Shown here: positions 46,066-55,868 of the stretch, in pieces
Layout: each line of letters starts with the position of its first letter
How positions within the stretch are numbered: the stretch's first letter is position 1
Translations under genes and position numbers: made by a program
Assembly (NCBI RefSeq): GCF_017837635.1
Contig: NZ_JAGJRS010000034.1
Location: forward strand, 309,943-373,942
Direction: 5' to 3'
DNA from: Frateuria flava
GTDB taxonomy: Bacteria > Pseudomonadota > Gammaproteobacteria > Xanthomonadales > Rhodanobacteraceae
Length of the DNA stretch: 64,000 nt
Notes under the pieces: generated by a model
Told to the model about the DNA's origin: nothing
Seen by the model: only the letters and a program-made list of their open reading frames with translations
The model's database searches: none

Positions 46066-47547
46066 ATGAGCCACCACGACCTGCGTTCCTTCCTTGCCCA
46101 GCTCGAACGCCAGCAGCAGCTCGCCCGCGTGCAGGCGCCGGTGGAACCGCACCTGGAAACCACCGCCCTGTGCCACCGCGCCCTGCGCGAAGGCGGCCCG
46201 GCGTTGCTGATGGAACACACGGTCGGCTCGGACCACGCGTTCCTCGGCAACCTGTTCGGACACCGTCGCCGCATCGAGCTTGCCCTCGCCGGACGGCCGA
46301 TCGCCAGCCTCCGCGAACTGGGCCAGTTGCTCGCCTCGATCAAGGAGCCGCGCTGGCCGGCCAACCTGCGCCAGGCGCTGGCCACCTGGCCCGAGCTGGC
46401 GCAACTGGCGCACGTTGCGCCCCGCCACGTCGATGAAGCCGCCTTCCTGCACGAAACGGTCGAAGGCGAGGACATCGACCTGGCGCGCCTGCCGATCCAG
46501 CACTGCTGGCCAGGCGACGCGGGGCGCCTTATCACCCTCGGCCTGGTGATCACCCGCGGCACCGCCAAGCGCCGTCAGAACGTGGCGATCTACCGCCAGC
46601 AGGTGATCGGCCGCAACCGCGTGATCATGCGCTGGCTGCCGCACCGCGGCGGCGCGCTGGACTACGCCGACTGGCGCCTGGATCGTCCACGCGATCCGTT
46701 CCCCGTGCTGGTCGCGATCGGTGCCGATCCGGCCACCTTGCTGGCCGCCGTGGCGCCGGTGCCGGACACGCTCTCCGAGTACGAATTCGCCGGCCTGCTG
46801 CGCGCCGAACGCACGCGCCTGTGGCGCAGCGAACGGACCGGCCTGGATGCGCCCGCCGGCGCCGAGATTCTGCTCGAAGGCTTCATCCACCCGGACGACA
46901 CCGCGCTGGAAGGACCGTTCGGCGACCACACCGGTTACTACAACGCACAGGACCAGTTTCCCGTGCTCACCATCGAGCGCATGCACCTGCGTCAGGGCGC
47001 GATCTACCACGGCAGCTACATGGGCCGCGCGCCGTTCGACGAGCCCTCGGTGCTGGCGATGGCGCTGAACGAGGTGTTCGTGCCGATCCTGCAGAAGGTG
47101 TTTCCGGAGATCGTCGACTTCCACCTGCCGCCGGAAGCCTGCTCCTACCGTGTCGCCGTGGTCGCCATCCGCAAGCAGTACGCCGGCCACGCGCGGCGCG
47201 TGATGATGGGCGTGTGGTCCTACCTTCGCCAGTTCACCTACACCAAGTTTGTGATCGTGGTCGATGCCGACGTCGACGTGCGCGACTGGTCGCAGCTGAT
47301 CTGGGCCATTGCCACGCGGGTGGATCCGGCGCGCGACACGATGCTGGTGGAGAACACCCCGATCGACTACCTCGATTTCGCCAGCCCGGTCGCCGGCATG
47401 GGCTCCAAGCTCGGCATCGACGCGACCAACAAGTGGCCGGGCGAAACCAGTCGCGCCTGGGGCATGCCGATTGCGCCGGATGCGGCGGTGGAGGAGCGCG
47501 TGGATGCGTTGTGGCGCGCACTCGGCGCCCATGCCGGGGTTCGCTAG
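46066..47547 (+). CDS. ubiD: UbiD, 3-polyprenyl-4-hydroxybenzoate decarboxylase
   Basis: Prenylated-FMN-dependent decarboxylase of ubiquinone biosynthesis (493 residues, normal length). The catalytic E-R-E region is spread over the N-terminal half, and the conserved [20 protein letters not shown] block and the C-terminal WDSQLIWA-type segment ([16 protein letters not shown]) are present. UbiD requires prFMN from UbiX, which is not in the window. It lies in the cluster of Dnr-box genes and near ubiU, ubiV and the ubiT-containing gene, consistent with anaerobic ubiquinone synthesis. UbiD itself does not need oxygen. Confidence 0.95.
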   Translation: MSHHDLRSFLAQLERQQQLARVQAPVEPHLETTALCHRALREGGPALLMEHTVGSDHAFLGNLFGHRRRIELALAGRPIASLRELGQLLASIKEPRWPANLRQALATWPELAQLAHVAPRHVDEAAFLHETVEGEDIDLARLPIQHCWPGDAGRLITLGLVITRGTAKRRQNVAIYRQQVIGRNRVIMRWLPHRGGALDYADWRLDRPRDPFPVLVAIGADPATLLAAVAPVPDTLSEYEFAGLLRAERTRLWRSERTGLDAPAGAEILLEGFIHPDDTALEGPFGDHTGYYNAQDQFPVLTIERMHLRQGAIYHGSYMGRAPFDEPSVLAMALNEVFVPILQKVFPEIVDFHLPPEACSYRVAVVAIRKQYAGHARRVMMGVWSYLRQFTYTKFVIVVDADVDVRDWSQLIWAIATRVDPARDTMLVENTPIDYLDFASPVAGMGSKLGIDATNKWPGETSRAWGMPIAPDAAVEERVDALWRALGAHAGVR

Positions 47548-47680
47548 AGCGGCCGCGGGACAAGCTGTCCAAGGCACCGCGCAGCGAACTCCGCGATCGT
47601 GGACGCGGCCTCAAGCGGCTTGTGCGGGGCGCCGGCCGACAATACCAGTGGCATGAAGGTAGAGTGCGCAATCGACCTTG

Positions 47681-48016
47681 TCAGGCGCGTACCGCCGCCG
47701 GTTCCCCGGGCGCCCTGGCTGGCACCTGCGGCTCCGTGGCCGCCAGCACCGCGAGCGCTTCGCGCAGTTGCGGCTGCAGTGCGTTCCACGCGCTTTCCCA
47801 TTGCCCCTCGCGTGGCCTGGCCTGCCCGAACCGCAGCAGCATGGCGTGGGCGCTTTCCAGCCGGGCGCGCAGGGCATGGTTCTCGGCCAGCACGCGTTCG
47901 TGCTCGTCCCTGCCGACCATGAAGACCTTGCGGTCCTTGCACACGCCGATGCACGGCTGCGGGGCTTCGATCCTGCCGCAGCCGATGCATTGCCATACCT
48001 GGGTGTAGTCGGTCAT
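47681..48016 (-). CDS. Small zinc-ribbon-like protein
   Basis: A 111-residue protein from ATG 48014-48016. The N-terminus has four cysteines, WQCIGCGRIEAPQPCIGVC (CX2C-X8-CX3C), able to bind zinc or a metal cluster. A helical coiled segment (DEHERVLAENHALRARLESAHAMLLRF) and an Ala/Pro-rich tail follow. It has a palindromic Dnr-type box 58 bases upstream of its start, so it should be expressed with the denitrification genes. It has no recognised function. Proteins of this size with a cysteine knuckle are common near denitrification genes of the group. Confidence 0.72.
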   Translation of the reverse strand: MTDYTQVWQCIGCGRIEAPQPCIGVCKDRKVFMVGRDEHERVLAENHALRARLESAHAMLLRFGQARPREGQWESAWNALQPQLREALAVLAATEPQVPARAPGEPAAVRA

Positions 48017-48074
48017 CGGTCTTCGCACCTTTCGTTCGCGGGTGCGATGCTCGCGCCGGACGGGCGCGCCGGTC

Positions 48075-48088
48075 CTGACGCAGGTCAG
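48075..48088 (-). promoter_or_regulatory. Dnr/Fnr-type box upstream of the zinc-ribbon gene
   Basis: CTGAC-GCAG-GTCAG is symmetric in its arms, with outer C/G instead of T/A. It lies 58 bases before the ATG at 48016. Confidence 0.6.
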
Positions 48089-48220
48089 GCGCGCGCTTGG
48101 CGTTTGTTCGGCCCCGCCGTGGCAGCGGGCTGAAGGCCGTCCTGCGACGCGGCGCGGCCAGGGTGGGCGTCAACCCGCCATCCCTCTTCCGCGCCGGCGT
48201 TTCGCAACCCGCGCTTACGC

Positions 48221-48691
48221 TCAGCGCGCGTGCCCTCCGGCCACCGCCCAGCCCGGGTCGTCGAAGTACCGCGGATAGTCCGACACCGCGTTGCGCATGG
48301 CCTGCACCTGCGCCATGTCCTGCGGGTCGGTCTTTAGCTTCTGCGTGGCGCCGAGCAGCGGCACCAGCATCCCGTGCAGCACGGCGTCCTGCTCCGGCGC
48401 GAGTTTGCATTTGGCGAAGATGTCAGTGGCCGCCTGTTCGATCAGGCCTACGCGATCCAGCGCCATGGTCGCGTCCATGTGGCCCATTTCGTAATGGCGC
48501 AGTTCTTCCAGCGCGGTGTGGATGCGGCCCATGCCGTCGCGCAACGCGGCGTCCGTCGACCAGCGTTGTGCCGGCGGCGGTACCGGCTGGGTGACGTGCG
48601 CGTGCGCAGCGTGGTCGTGCTGGGCGCGGGCAGCGCCCGGCGCCACCGCAAGGACCGCGAGCAGCACGACGGACAGCTTCATCGGGGACAT
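48221..48691 (-). CDS. Periplasmic His-rich helical protein (DnrO-like)
   Basis: A 156-residue exported protein. ATG 48689-48691 (MSPMKLSVVLLAVLAVAPGAARA) follows AGGAG at good distance, while an earlier ATG at 48709 has none. The mature protein starts QHDHAAHAHVTQP, a likely metal-binding stretch. Then a four-helix-like region follows with HTALEELRHYEMGHMDATMA and a single cysteine (FAKCKLAPEQDAVLHG). I recall similar proteins labelled DnrO in denitrifying Xanthomonadales, but cannot verify. It lies between ubiD and ubiU clusters. Confidence 0.7.
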   Translation of the reverse strand: MSPMKLSVVLLAVLAVAPGAARAQHDHAAHAHVTQPVPPPAQRWSTDAALRDGMGRIHTALEELRHYEMGHMDATMALDRVGLIEQAATDIFAKCKLAPEQDAVLHGMLVPLLGATQKLKTDPQDMAQVQAMRNAVSDYPRYFDDPGWAVAGGHAR

Positions 48692-48777
48692 GGATGTGGG
48701 CTCCTGCATGCGGCGGAGGTGCCGCGTTCGATCTGATGGTAGCCACCGCCGTTCGCCGTGCCTTGATCCGCGACAAA

Positions 48778-48791
48778 CTGATCCACGTCAA
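48778..48791 (+). promoter_or_regulatory. Dnr/Fnr-type box upstream of ubiU
   Basis: CTGAT-CCAC-GTCAA ends 58 bases before the ubiU ATG. A weaker TTGAT-CCGC-GACAA (48763-48776) overlaps it on the left by phase, so two binding sites may be present. Confidence 0.7.
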
Positions 48792-48849
48792 CGCCGCGTC
48801 CGCTTGCGGCGACCACGATGCGCGCACTTCCACAGCTACCGAGGTGCGC

Positions 48850-49848
48850 ATGCAACTGGTCTGTCCCGCCGGCAACCTGCCGGCCCTGCAGGCGGCCGTC
48901 GCGGCGGGCGCCGACGCGGTCTACGTGGGCTTGCGCGACGAAACCAACGCGCGCGCCTTCCCCGGCCTCAACTTCTCCGATGCCGAGCTGCACCAGGGCA
49001 TCGCCCACGCCCACGCGCGCGGCCGCAAGGTCTACCTGGCGCTCAACACCTACCCGGACAGTGCGCGCCTGAAGCAATGGCATGCGGCGGTGGACAAGGC
49101 CGCCGTGCTCGGCTGCGATGCGATCATCGCGGCCGAACTGGCGGTGCTGGACTACGCCTCACGGACGCACCCTGCGATGGCGCGGCACCTTTCGGTGCAA
49201 GGTTCGGCCACCACCGCGCCGGCACTGCGCTACATGCATGAGCGCTTCGGCATCAGCCGCGCGGTGTTGCCGCGTGTGCTCTCGATCCAGCAGGTCGAGC
49301 GCCTGTGCGAGACCAGTCCGGTGCCGCTGGAGGTGTTCGCCTTCGGCAGCCTTTGCATCATGGTCGAAGGACGCTGCCAGCTCTCCAGCTACGTCACCGG
49401 CGCCTCCCCCAACCGCCACGGCGTGTGTTCACCGGCGAAGTACGTGCGCTGGGACGAACACGACGACGGCCGGCGCAGCGTGCGCCTCAACGACGTGCTG
49501 ATCGACAAGTTCGAGCCGTCCGAACCGGCCGGCTACCCGACCGTGTGCAAGGGTCGCTTCGACGTGCGCGGCGAAACCTTCCACGCGCTGGAAGAACCGA
49601 CCAGCCTCAACACGCTCGAACTGCTGCCGCGTCTGGCGAAGGCCGGCGTCGCCGCGTTGAAGATCGAAGGCCGCCAGCGCGGCGTGGCCTACGTTACGGC
49701 GGTCACCCGCACCTGGCGCGATGCGCTGGACCGCTACCGCGCCGCGCCCGATGCCTGGACGACGCAGCCCGCATGGCAATCGGCGCTGACCCGGCACGCC
49801 GAAGGCCACCAGACCACCCTGGGCCCTTACCACCGCCGCTGGCACTGA
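48850..49848 (+). CDS. ubiU: UbiU, O2-independent ubiquinone biosynthesis protein (peptidase U32 family)
   Basis: Iron-sulfur protein that with UbiV hydroxylates ubiquinone precursors without oxygen (332 residues). ATG 48850 follows GAGGTG. The U32 signature is in the C-terminal half (EGRCQLSSYVTGASPNRHGVCSPAKYVRW). Four cysteines expected to bind [4Fe-4S] are seen in SLCIMVEGRC, HGVCSPA and PTVCKGRF. It is followed after 14 bases by ubiV. The gene is in the Dnr-box set. Residue count fits the E. coli YhbU. Confidence 0.94.
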   Translation: MQLVCPAGNLPALQAAVAAGADAVYVGLRDETNARAFPGLNFSDAELHQGIAHAHARGRKVYLALNTYPDSARLKQWHAAVDKAAVLGCDAIIAAELAVLDYASRTHPAMARHLSVQGSATTAPALRYMHERFGISRAVLPRVLSIQQVERLCETSPVPLEVFAFGSLCIMVEGRCQLSSYVTGASPNRHGVCSPAKYVRWDEHDDGRRSVRLNDVLIDKFEPSEPAGYPTVCKGRFDVRGETFHALEEPTSLNTLELLPRLAKAGVAALKIEGRQRGVAYVTAVTRTWRDALDRYRAAPDAWTTQPAWQSALTRHAEGHQTTLGPYHRRWH

Positions 49849-49862
49849 CGCAGGAACCGCGC

Positions 49863-50735
49863 ATGAAACTCAGTCTCGGACCGTTGCAATACTTCTGGCC
49901 GCGCGAGCGCACCCTGGCCTTCTACCGCGAGGCGGCGCAGTGGCCGGTGGACGTGATCTACCTGGGCGAGACCGTGTGCAGCAAGCGCCGCGAGCTCGCC
50001 ACGCGCGACTGGATCGCGCTGGCCGCCGAACTGGCCCAGAGCGGCAAGCAGGTCGTGCTTTCCTCGCTGGCGCTGATCGAGGCCGAGTCGGAGCTGGGCG
50101 TGGTCAAGCGCCTGGTCGCCGAAGGCAACGGCTGGATCGAGGCCAACGACCTCTCTGCCGTCCAGCTTTGCCGCGAGCGCGGGGTTCCCTTCGTTGCCGG
50201 ACCCACGCTCAACGTCTACAACCACCGCGCGCTGCAGTTGCTCATGGACGACGGCCTGCGCCGCTGGGTGCCGGGCGTCGAGCAGGGCCACATGCTCATC
50301 AGGGAACTGCGCGACGCCATGCTCGCCGAGGGCGGCACCATGCCGGAGCTGGAAGTGATTGCCTTCGGCCGCCTGCCGCTCTCCTTCTCCGCCCGCTGCT
50401 TCACCGCCCGCGCGCTGGACGTGCCCAAGGACCAGTGCGGCTTCCGCTGCATCGACTACCCCGACGGCCTGCCGCTCGCCACCCGCGAAGGCAAACCCTT
50501 CCTGCGCATCAACGGCATCCAGATCCAGGGCGAGGAGGTCACCGACCTGGGGCCGGAGCTGCCGATGCTGCGCGAGCTGGGCGTGGACGTATTGCGGCTC
50601 TATCCGCAGGCCGAGGGGATGGCGGAGGTGGTGGCCCACTTCCACCTGGCACGCCGCTCGCCGCAACCGCCGCCGCGCATCGGGGTACGCAACGGCTACT
50701 GGTTCGGCGAGCCGGGCATGCAGGCGGCAACGTAG
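49863..50735 (+). CDS. ubiV: UbiV, O2-independent ubiquinone biosynthesis protein
   Basis: Partner of UbiU (290 residues, homologue of YhbV). Cysteines for the [4Fe-4S] cluster are placed as in the family, ETVCSKRREL near residue 40 and SARCFTARALDVPKDQCGFRC further on. The N-terminus SLGPLQYFWPRERTLAFYREAA and the NVYNHRALQLL block are typical. ATG 49863 follows GAACCGC, a weak site, so translation is probably coupled to ubiU. The third factor, UbiT, is found fused to chorismate mutase at 55869-56789. Confidence 0.94.
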   Translation: MKLSLGPLQYFWPRERTLAFYREAAQWPVDVIYLGETVCSKRRELATRDWIALAAELAQSGKQVVLSSLALIEAESELGVVKRLVAEGNGWIEANDLSAVQLCRERGVPFVAGPTLNVYNHRALQLLMDDGLRRWVPGVEQGHMLIRELRDAMLAEGGTMPELEVIAFGRLPLSFSARCFTARALDVPKDQCGFRCIDYPDGLPLATREGKPFLRINGIQIQGEEVTDLGPELPMLRELGVDVLRLYPQAEGMAEVVAHFHLARRSPQPPPRIGVRNGYWFGEPGMQAAT

Positions 50736-50771
50736 CGGCGTGCCTCGGCCGGGCCACCGCCCCCGCGCCCG

Positions 50772-51434
50772 TCAGTGGGCGTAGCGCCACACCGTGACGT
50801 AGTGGCAACCGGTGCCGGCCAGCACGAACAAGTGCCAGGCGAAGTGGCTGTAGCGCAGCCTGTCGTGCAGCACGTAGAACACCACGCCCACGGTGTAGGC
50901 CACGCCACCGGCCAGCAGCCAGGCCAGGCCACCGGGAGCCATGTGTTGCCACAGCGGCCGGATCGCCACCAGCGCGAGCCATCCCATCCCGACGTACAGC
51001 CCCGTGGACAGCCGGTGGAATCGGGCTCCGACGAGCGTCTTGAAGATCACGCCGGCCACCGCGAGCGTCCAGATCACGCCCAGCAGCGCCCAGCCCCCAC
51101 TGCCGCGCAACACGCCCAGCGCGATCGGGGTGTAGGTGCCGGCGATCAGCAGGTAGATGGCGGCGTGGTCCACCCGTCGCAGCAGGCGTTTGGCCCGCGT
51201 GTGCGGGACGGCGTGGTACAGGGTCGAGGCCAGGTACAGCAGGATTGCGCTGCTGCCGAACACCGCCGCGCCGAGCACCGGCAGCGCACCGCCGCGCTGC
51301 AAGGCGTCCAGGACGAGCAGCGGCAAGCCCGCGATGGCCAGCAGCAGGCCCAGACCGTGGCTGATGCTGTTGGCGATCTCCTCGCCGGTGGTCGGTGTGC
51401 GGGCGAGCTTGCGGATGCGCTGCGGGAGGCTCAT
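50772..51434 (-). CDS. trhA: PAQR/hemolysin III family membrane protein TrhA
   Basis: Seven-helix membrane protein (220 residues) of the hemolysin III/TrhA group, which in E. coli affects membrane energetics and fluidity balance. Metal-binding motifs of PAQR proteins are visible, SXLYH as ASTLYHAVP, the [16 protein letters not shown] region and [17 protein letters not shown]. The start overlaps the fabB stop (51431-51434, ATGA), so it is the third gene of the fabA-fabB operon. That placement suggests a role in membrane lipid homeostasis under the same control. Confidence 0.9.
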   Translation of the reverse strand: MSLPQRIRKLARTPTTGEEIANSISHGLGLLLAIAGLPLLVLDALQRGGALPVLGAAVFGSSAILLYLASTLYHAVPHTRAKRLLRRVDHAAIYLLIAGTYTPIALGVLRGSGGWALLGVIWTLAVAGVIFKTLVGARFHRLSTGLYVGMGWLALVAIRPLWQHMAPGGLAWLLAGGVAYTVGVVFYVLHDRLRYSHFAWHLFVLAGTGCHYVTVWRYAH

Positions 51435-52639
51435 ACCCGTGCGAACACCAGGCTGGCATTGGTGCCGCCAAACCCGAAGCTGTTCGACATCACCGTCGCC
51501 AACCGCGCCGGGCGGCTGTCGCGCAGGATCGGAAAGCCTTCGGCGCGCTCGTCGAGCGAGTCGATATTCGCCGAACCGGCGACGAAGCCGCCGCGCATCA
51601 TCAGCAGGCTGTAGATCGCCTCGTGCACGCTCGCGGCGCCGAGCGAGTGGCCGGTCAACGCCTTGGTCGAGGACAGCGGCGGCATGGCATCGCCGAACAC
51701 TTCGCGCACGGCGTTGAGCTCGATGATGTCGCCCAGCGGCGTGGCGGTGCCGTGGGTGTTGAGGTAGTCGATCGGACCCTCGACGTTGGCCAGGGCCATC
51801 TGCATGCAGCGCACCGCGCCCTCCCCGCTTGGCGCGACCATGTCGGCGCCGTCGGAGGTCACCCCGTAGCCGACCAGCTCGGCATGGATGTGCGCGCCAC
51901 GTGCGCGGGCGTGCTCGTAGTCCTCCAGCACCAGCATGCCGCCGCCACCGGCGATGACGAAGCCGTCGCGAGCGGCGTCATAGGGGCGCGAGGCGGCGGT
52001 CGGCACGTCGTTGCAGCTGCTGGACAGCGCGCCCATCGCGTCGAATTGCGCGGTCATGCCCCAGTGTTCCTCCTCGCCACCGCCGGCAAACACCACGTCC
52101 TGCGCGCCGTGGCGGATCAGGTCGGCGGCGGTGCCGATGCAGTGCGCGGACGTGGCGCAGGCGGCGGCGAGCGAGTAGCTCAGGCCGAGGATGCCGAACG
52201 CGGTGGCCAGCGTGGCCGAAACGGTCGAGCACATCGTGCGCGGCACCATGTACGGACCGACGCGGCGCACGCCCTTCTCGCGCAGCAGGTCCGCCGTCTC
52301 GATCTGCCAGTGCGCCGAGCCACCGCCGGAGCCGGCGACCACGCCGGTGCGCGGGTGACTGACCTGCTCCTGCGTCAGCCCGGCGTCGGCGATGGCCGAG
52401 CGCATCGACACGTAGGCATAGGCCGCCGCGTCGCCCATGAAGCGGCGCAGCTTGCGGTCGATCGCCGCTTCCAGGTCGATGTGCGGCACGCCGGCGACCT
52501 GGCTGCGCAGGCCGCGGGTGGCGTAGTCGGGCATGGCGCGAATGCCGCTCTTCATGTCGCGCAGGGCGCGCGCGACCGTGTCCGCCACGTTGCCCAGGCA
52601 GGAGACGATGCCCATTCCGGTGACCACGACGCGGCGCAT
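51431..52639 (-). CDS. fabB: 3-oxoacyl-ACP synthase I FabB
   Basis: Condensing enzyme that elongates cis-unsaturated acyl-ACP (402 residues). ATG 52637-52639 ([17 protein letters not shown]) overlaps the fabA stop as TGATG. The active-site Cys is in [18 protein letters not shown], and the two histidines are in [11 protein letters not shown] and [15 protein letters not shown]. The C-terminal [14 protein letters not shown] is typical. With FabA it forms the oxygen-independent route to unsaturated fatty acids. Both are in the set with a Dnr-type box. Confidence 0.96.
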   Translation of the reverse strand: MRRVVVTGMGIVSCLGNVADTVARALRDMKSGIRAMPDYATRGLRSQVAGVPHIDLEAAIDRKLRRFMGDAAAYAYVSMRSAIADAGLTQEQVSHPRTGVVAGSGGGSAHWQIETADLLREKGVRRVGPYMVPRTMCSTVSATLATAFGILGLSYSLAAACATSAHCIGTAADLIRHGAQDVVFAGGGEEEHWGMTAQFDAMGALSSSCNDVPTAASRPYDAARDGFVIAGGGGMLVLEDYEHARARGAHIHAELVGYGVTSDGADMVAPSGEGAVRCMQMALANVEGPIDYLNTHGTATPLGDIIELNAVREVFGDAMPPLSSTKALTGHSLGAASVHEAIYSLLMMRGGFVAGSANIDSLDERAEGFPILRDSRPARLATVMSNSFGFGGTNASLVFARV

Positions 52640-53154
52640 CAGAAGTTCTCCGTCGACTGGAACAGGCCCACGCGCATGTCGGTGGCGACATAGATCAGGC
52701 GGTCGTCGACGAAGGTCTTGCCGTCGCTCACGACCAGATTGAGCTTGCCGCGCATCACCCGGCGGACGTCGATCTCGTAGCGCACGAGCTTCGCGCTCGG
52801 CAGCACCTGGCCGGTGAACTTCACCTGCCCCACGCCCAGCGCCCGGCCGCGTCCGGGCTCGCCCAGCCACGGCAGGAAAAAGCCGGAGAGCTGCCACATC
52901 GCATCGAGTCCCAGGCAGCCGGGCATCACCGGATCGCCGGCGAAATGGCAGCCGAAGAACCACAGCTCCGGATGGATGTCGAGCTCCGCGCGCAAGACGC
53001 CCTTGCCATGGGCGCCACCGTGGTCGTCGACGTGCGTGATGCGGTCGAACATGAGCATCGGCGGCGACGGCAGGCGAGCATTGCCGGGGCCGAACAGTTC
53101 GCCGCGGGCGCAGGCAAGCAGCTGTTCGCGGTCGAACGAGGAAGGACGTGTCAT
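52639..53154 (-). CDS. fabA: 3-hydroxydecanoyl-ACP dehydratase/isomerase FabA
   Basis: Bifunctional dehydratase and isomerase that introduces the cis double bond in fatty acid synthesis without oxygen (171 residues). ATG 53152-53154 ([22 protein letters not shown]) is chosen because this is the exact family start. The active-site His is in [15 protein letters not shown], and the catalytic Asp is in [14 protein letters not shown]. An Fnr/Dnr palindrome lies 55 bases upstream. That implies stronger expression under low oxygen, when desaturases cannot work. Confidence 0.95.
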   Translation of the reverse strand: MTRPSSFDREQLLACARGELFGPGNARLPSPPMLMFDRITHVDDHGGAHGKGVLRAELDIHPELWFFGCHFAGDPVMPGCLGLDAMWQLSGFFLPWLGEPGRGRALGVGQVKFTGQVLPSAKLVRYEIDVRRVMRGKLNLVVSDGKTFVDDRLIYVATDMRVGLFQSTENF

Positions 53155-53209
53155 GGGGAGTTCTTCAGTGGAGGTGCGGGCAGTCTGGTCAGCGCGTTGC
53201 ATGGCGGCC

Positions 53210-53223
53210 TTGATTCGGGTCAA
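53210..53223 (-). promoter_or_regulatory. Dnr/Fnr-type box upstream of fabA
   Basis: TTGAT-TCGG-GTCAA, a full consensus match. It lies 55 bases before the fabA ATG. Confidence 0.8.
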
Positions 53224-53393
53224 GGGGGTGTGCGGTGCGCGGATTGGTCGCATGGGTGCGGTTTACGGCGGGGTGCCCACATCCGCCCTCCACGGTGGGC
53301 CGACCCTTCCTGCGTATGGCGACGTTGCGTCGTGATCCTTCCTGCGCTGGCGGGGGATGCTGCCCGGAGGGCGGAAGGAGTCTTGCCGTGACG

Positions 53394-54827
53394 CTAAGCT
53401 GCCAGCGCATCCCGCCGCCAATGCGCGCCAAGGCTCCCCGTCCGCCGCAAGGCCGCCAGCAACAGCGCCTCGGCCAGCCGCGCCTGCCAGCCATGCCACC
53501 GACCGCACTGGCGCAGCGCATCACGCAACGTGGCGGCGTCGCGCTGTGGTCCGGCGGCCGACCACATGAGTTGGCGCAACATGGCCAGCGAGCCGGGGTC
53601 CAGCGGCGGCCCACGCTCGATCCAGCGCGCCGCACCCTGCCCGCGCGCTGCCCACGGCAGCCTCGCCAGTCGCTCGCCCAGCCGCCGCCCACAGGCCACG
53701 CCTTCGAGCAGTGAGTTGCTGGCGAGCCGGTTGGCCCCGTGCACACCGTTGCAGGCCACCTCGCCCACCGCGTGCAGGCCCGGTACGCCGGTATCGCCAT
53801 CGAGGTCGGTGGACAGGCCGCCCATGTGGAAATGCACGGCCGGCGTCACCGGGATGGGCGCGGTGCGCGGGTCGATGCCGTGTTCCAGGCAGGCGGCGAG
53901 CACGGTCGGAAAACGACGCGGCCAGTCGGTGATCGCCGTGGCATCGAGCCAGGCTCCGTGCTCCTGGCAGGCTTGCCATACACGACGGGCCACCACGTCG
54001 CGCGGCGCGAGATCACCCAGCGGATGCACGCCGTCCATCAACGGCCGGCCACGTGTGTCGCGCAGCCGCGCACCGGCGCCGCGCAGCGCTTCGGTGACCA
54101 GCGGCAGACCCTGCCGGTGCGGAAGGTCCAGCGCGGTCGGATGGAACTGCACGAACTCCAGGTCACGCGCCCGCACCCCGGCGGCCAGGCCCAGCGCAAG
54201 GCCTGCACCATCGGCGCCCGGTGGATTGCTGGTGCGTGCGAACAGGTTGCCGATACCGCCGGTGGCAAGCACCACGTGCGCGGCGTGGTGGGTCTCCTCG
54301 CGACCGCGCTCGTCTCGGGTGCGCAGGCCGACCACGCGGCCATCGCGCCACAACAACGCGTCGACCTCGACACCGCCGCGCCACTGGACGTGCGACGCGC
54401 GTTGGGCCTGCGCCCGCAGTGCGCGGACCAGTGCCGCACCCGTCGCGTCACCGCCGGCATGCACGATGCGCGGCAGCCCGTGGCCGCCTTCGCGACCGAG
54501 CCGCAACGTACCCGCCTCGTCACGATCGAAGGCGACGCCCTGCGCCTCGAGCCAGGCGACGGCCGCAGGCGCAGCGTCGGTGAGCCAGCGCACCGCGGCG
54601 GCATCGTTGTGATGGGCACCGGCCACCAGCGTGTCATGCGCATGCGCCGCCGGGGCGTCGGCCGGATCGATGGCCGCGGCGATCCCGCCCTGGGCCAGTG
54701 CGCTGGCGCTGCCCACGCCATCGTGCGCGCGGCAAAGCAGCCGCACTGGCCGCGGTGCGGCGGCGAGCGCGGTGGCCAGCCCGGCAACCCCTGCACCCAC
54801 GATCAGCACCGGCGCGTCGGCGCGCAT
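53394..54827 (-). CDS. nadB: L-aspartate oxidase NadB
   Basis: FAD enzyme oxidising L-aspartate to iminoaspartate in de novo NAD synthesis. It can use fumarate as acceptor, so it works without oxygen. 477 residues from ATG 54825-54827 (MRADAPVLIVGAGVAGLATALAA), overlapping the nadA stop as TGATG. The FAD-binding site GAGVAGL, SALAQGGIAAAID, the ARDLEFVQFHPTAL block and GLHAVGEVACNGVHGANRLASNSLLE are in family order. Somewhat shorter than E. coli NadB at the C-terminus. Last gene in the operon that starts at 58256. Confidence 0.95.
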   Translation of the reverse strand: MRADAPVLIVGAGVAGLATALAAAPRPVRLLCRAHDGVGSASALAQGGIAAAIDPADAPAAHAHDTLVAGAHHNDAAAVRWLTDAAPAAVAWLEAQGVAFDRDEAGTLRLGREGGHGLPRIVHAGGDATGAALVRALRAQAQRASHVQWRGGVEVDALLWRDGRVVGLRTRDERGREETHHAAHVVLATGGIGNLFARTSNPPGADGAGLALGLAAGVRARDLEFVQFHPTALDLPHRQGLPLVTEALRGAGARLRDTRGRPLMDGVHPLGDLAPRDVVARRVWQACQEHGAWLDATAITDWPRRFPTVLAACLEHGIDPRTAPIPVTPAVHFHMGGLSTDLDGDTGVPGLHAVGEVACNGVHGANRLASNSLLEGVACGRRLGERLARLPWAARGQGAARWIERGPPLDPGSLAMLRQLMWSAAGPQRDAATLRDALRQCGRWHGWQARLAEALLLAALRRTGSLGAHWRRDALAA

Positions 54828-55852
54828 CACACGATCTCGCGTCGACCTACCGCCAGCATGCGTTCCAGCGCGCGGCGGGCGCGCGCGGCGATGTCGGCAG
54901 GCACGTCCACCACGTGCTTCATGTCGCGCAGCGCGGCATGGATGTTGGGCAGCGTGATCCGCTGCATGTGCGGGCACAGGTTGCAGGGCTTGATGAACTG
55001 CGTTGCCGGGAAGCGCGCGCGCAGGTTGTCGGCCATGGAGCATTCGGTGATCAATGCCACGCGCTCGGGCTGCTCGCGCTCCAGCCATCGGCTCATCGCG
55101 CTGGTCGATCCGACGAAATCGGCCTCGGCCAGCACCTCGGGCGGGCATTCGGGATGCGCCACCAGCCTGGCATCGAAACGCTCGCGTGCGTGGCGCGCTT
55201 CCTGCGCGGTGAACTTCTCGTGCACCTCGCACTGGCCGTGCCAGAGGATCAACTGGACATCCGTCTGCGTGGCGACGTGGCTGCCCAGGTAGCGGTCGGG
55301 CAGGAAGATCACCCGCTCGCTGCCCATCGCCTCGACCACCTGTACCGCGTTGGCCGAGGTGCAGCAGGCATCGGACTCGGCCTTCACCGCGGCGGAGGTG
55401 TTGACGTAGCTGACCACCGGCACGCCCGGATGCTGCGCGCGCAGAGTGCGCACGTCCTCCGCGGTGATCGAGGAGGCGAGCGAACAGCCGGCTTCCAGGT
55501 CGGGAATAAGTACGGTCTTGTGCGGCGCCAGGATCTTGGCGCTCTCGGCCATGAAGTGGACGCCGCACAGCACGATCAGGTCCGACTCGCAGCCGGCCGC
55601 CGCCTGCGCCAGCGCCAGCGAGTCGCCAGTGATGTCGGCCACGCCGTGGAAGATCTCCGGCGACTGGTAGCTGTGGGCCATGATCACCGCGCCGCGCTCG
55701 CGCTTGAGCGCGTTGATCGCGTCGATCCACGGCAGGTGCATCGACAGTTCCAGGCACGGAACCAGCGGCTCCAGCCGTTGCATCAGCTCGGCGTACTCGT
55801 GCTCCATCCCGTCGCGCCAGGCGGGCGCGGTGGCAGGGGTTCGCGGGGACAT
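54827..55852 (-). CDS. nadA: Quinolinate synthase NadA
   Basis: [4Fe-4S] enzyme condensing iminoaspartate with dihydroxyacetone phosphate to quinolinate. ATG 55850-55852 gives 341 residues. Cluster ligands are visible as Cys in IVLCGVHFMAES, TECSMADNL and CNLCPHMQRITL. The HSYQSPEIFHGVADITGDSL and PDLEAGCSLA blocks are highly conserved. The cluster is oxygen-sensitive. The stop overlaps nadB. The UbiT-containing gene lies 16 bases upstream, so all are co-transcribed. Confidence 0.96.
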   Translation of the reverse strand: MSPRTPATAPAWRDGMEHEYAELMQRLEPLVPCLELSMHLPWIDAINALKRERGAVIMAHSYQSPEIFHGVADITGDSLALAQAAAGCESDLIVLCGVHFMAESAKILAPHKTVLIPDLEAGCSLASSITAEDVRTLRAQHPGVPVVSYVNTSAAVKAESDACCTSANAVQVVEAMGSERVIFLPDRYLGSHVATQTDVQLILWHGQCEVHEKFTAQEARHARERFDARLVAHPECPPEVLAEADFVGSTSAMSRWLEREQPERVALITECSMADNLRARFPATQFIKPCNLCPHMQRITLPNIHAALRDMKHVVDVPADIAARARRALERMLAVGRREIV

Positions 55853-55868
55853 GGCGATCCTTGTGGGG

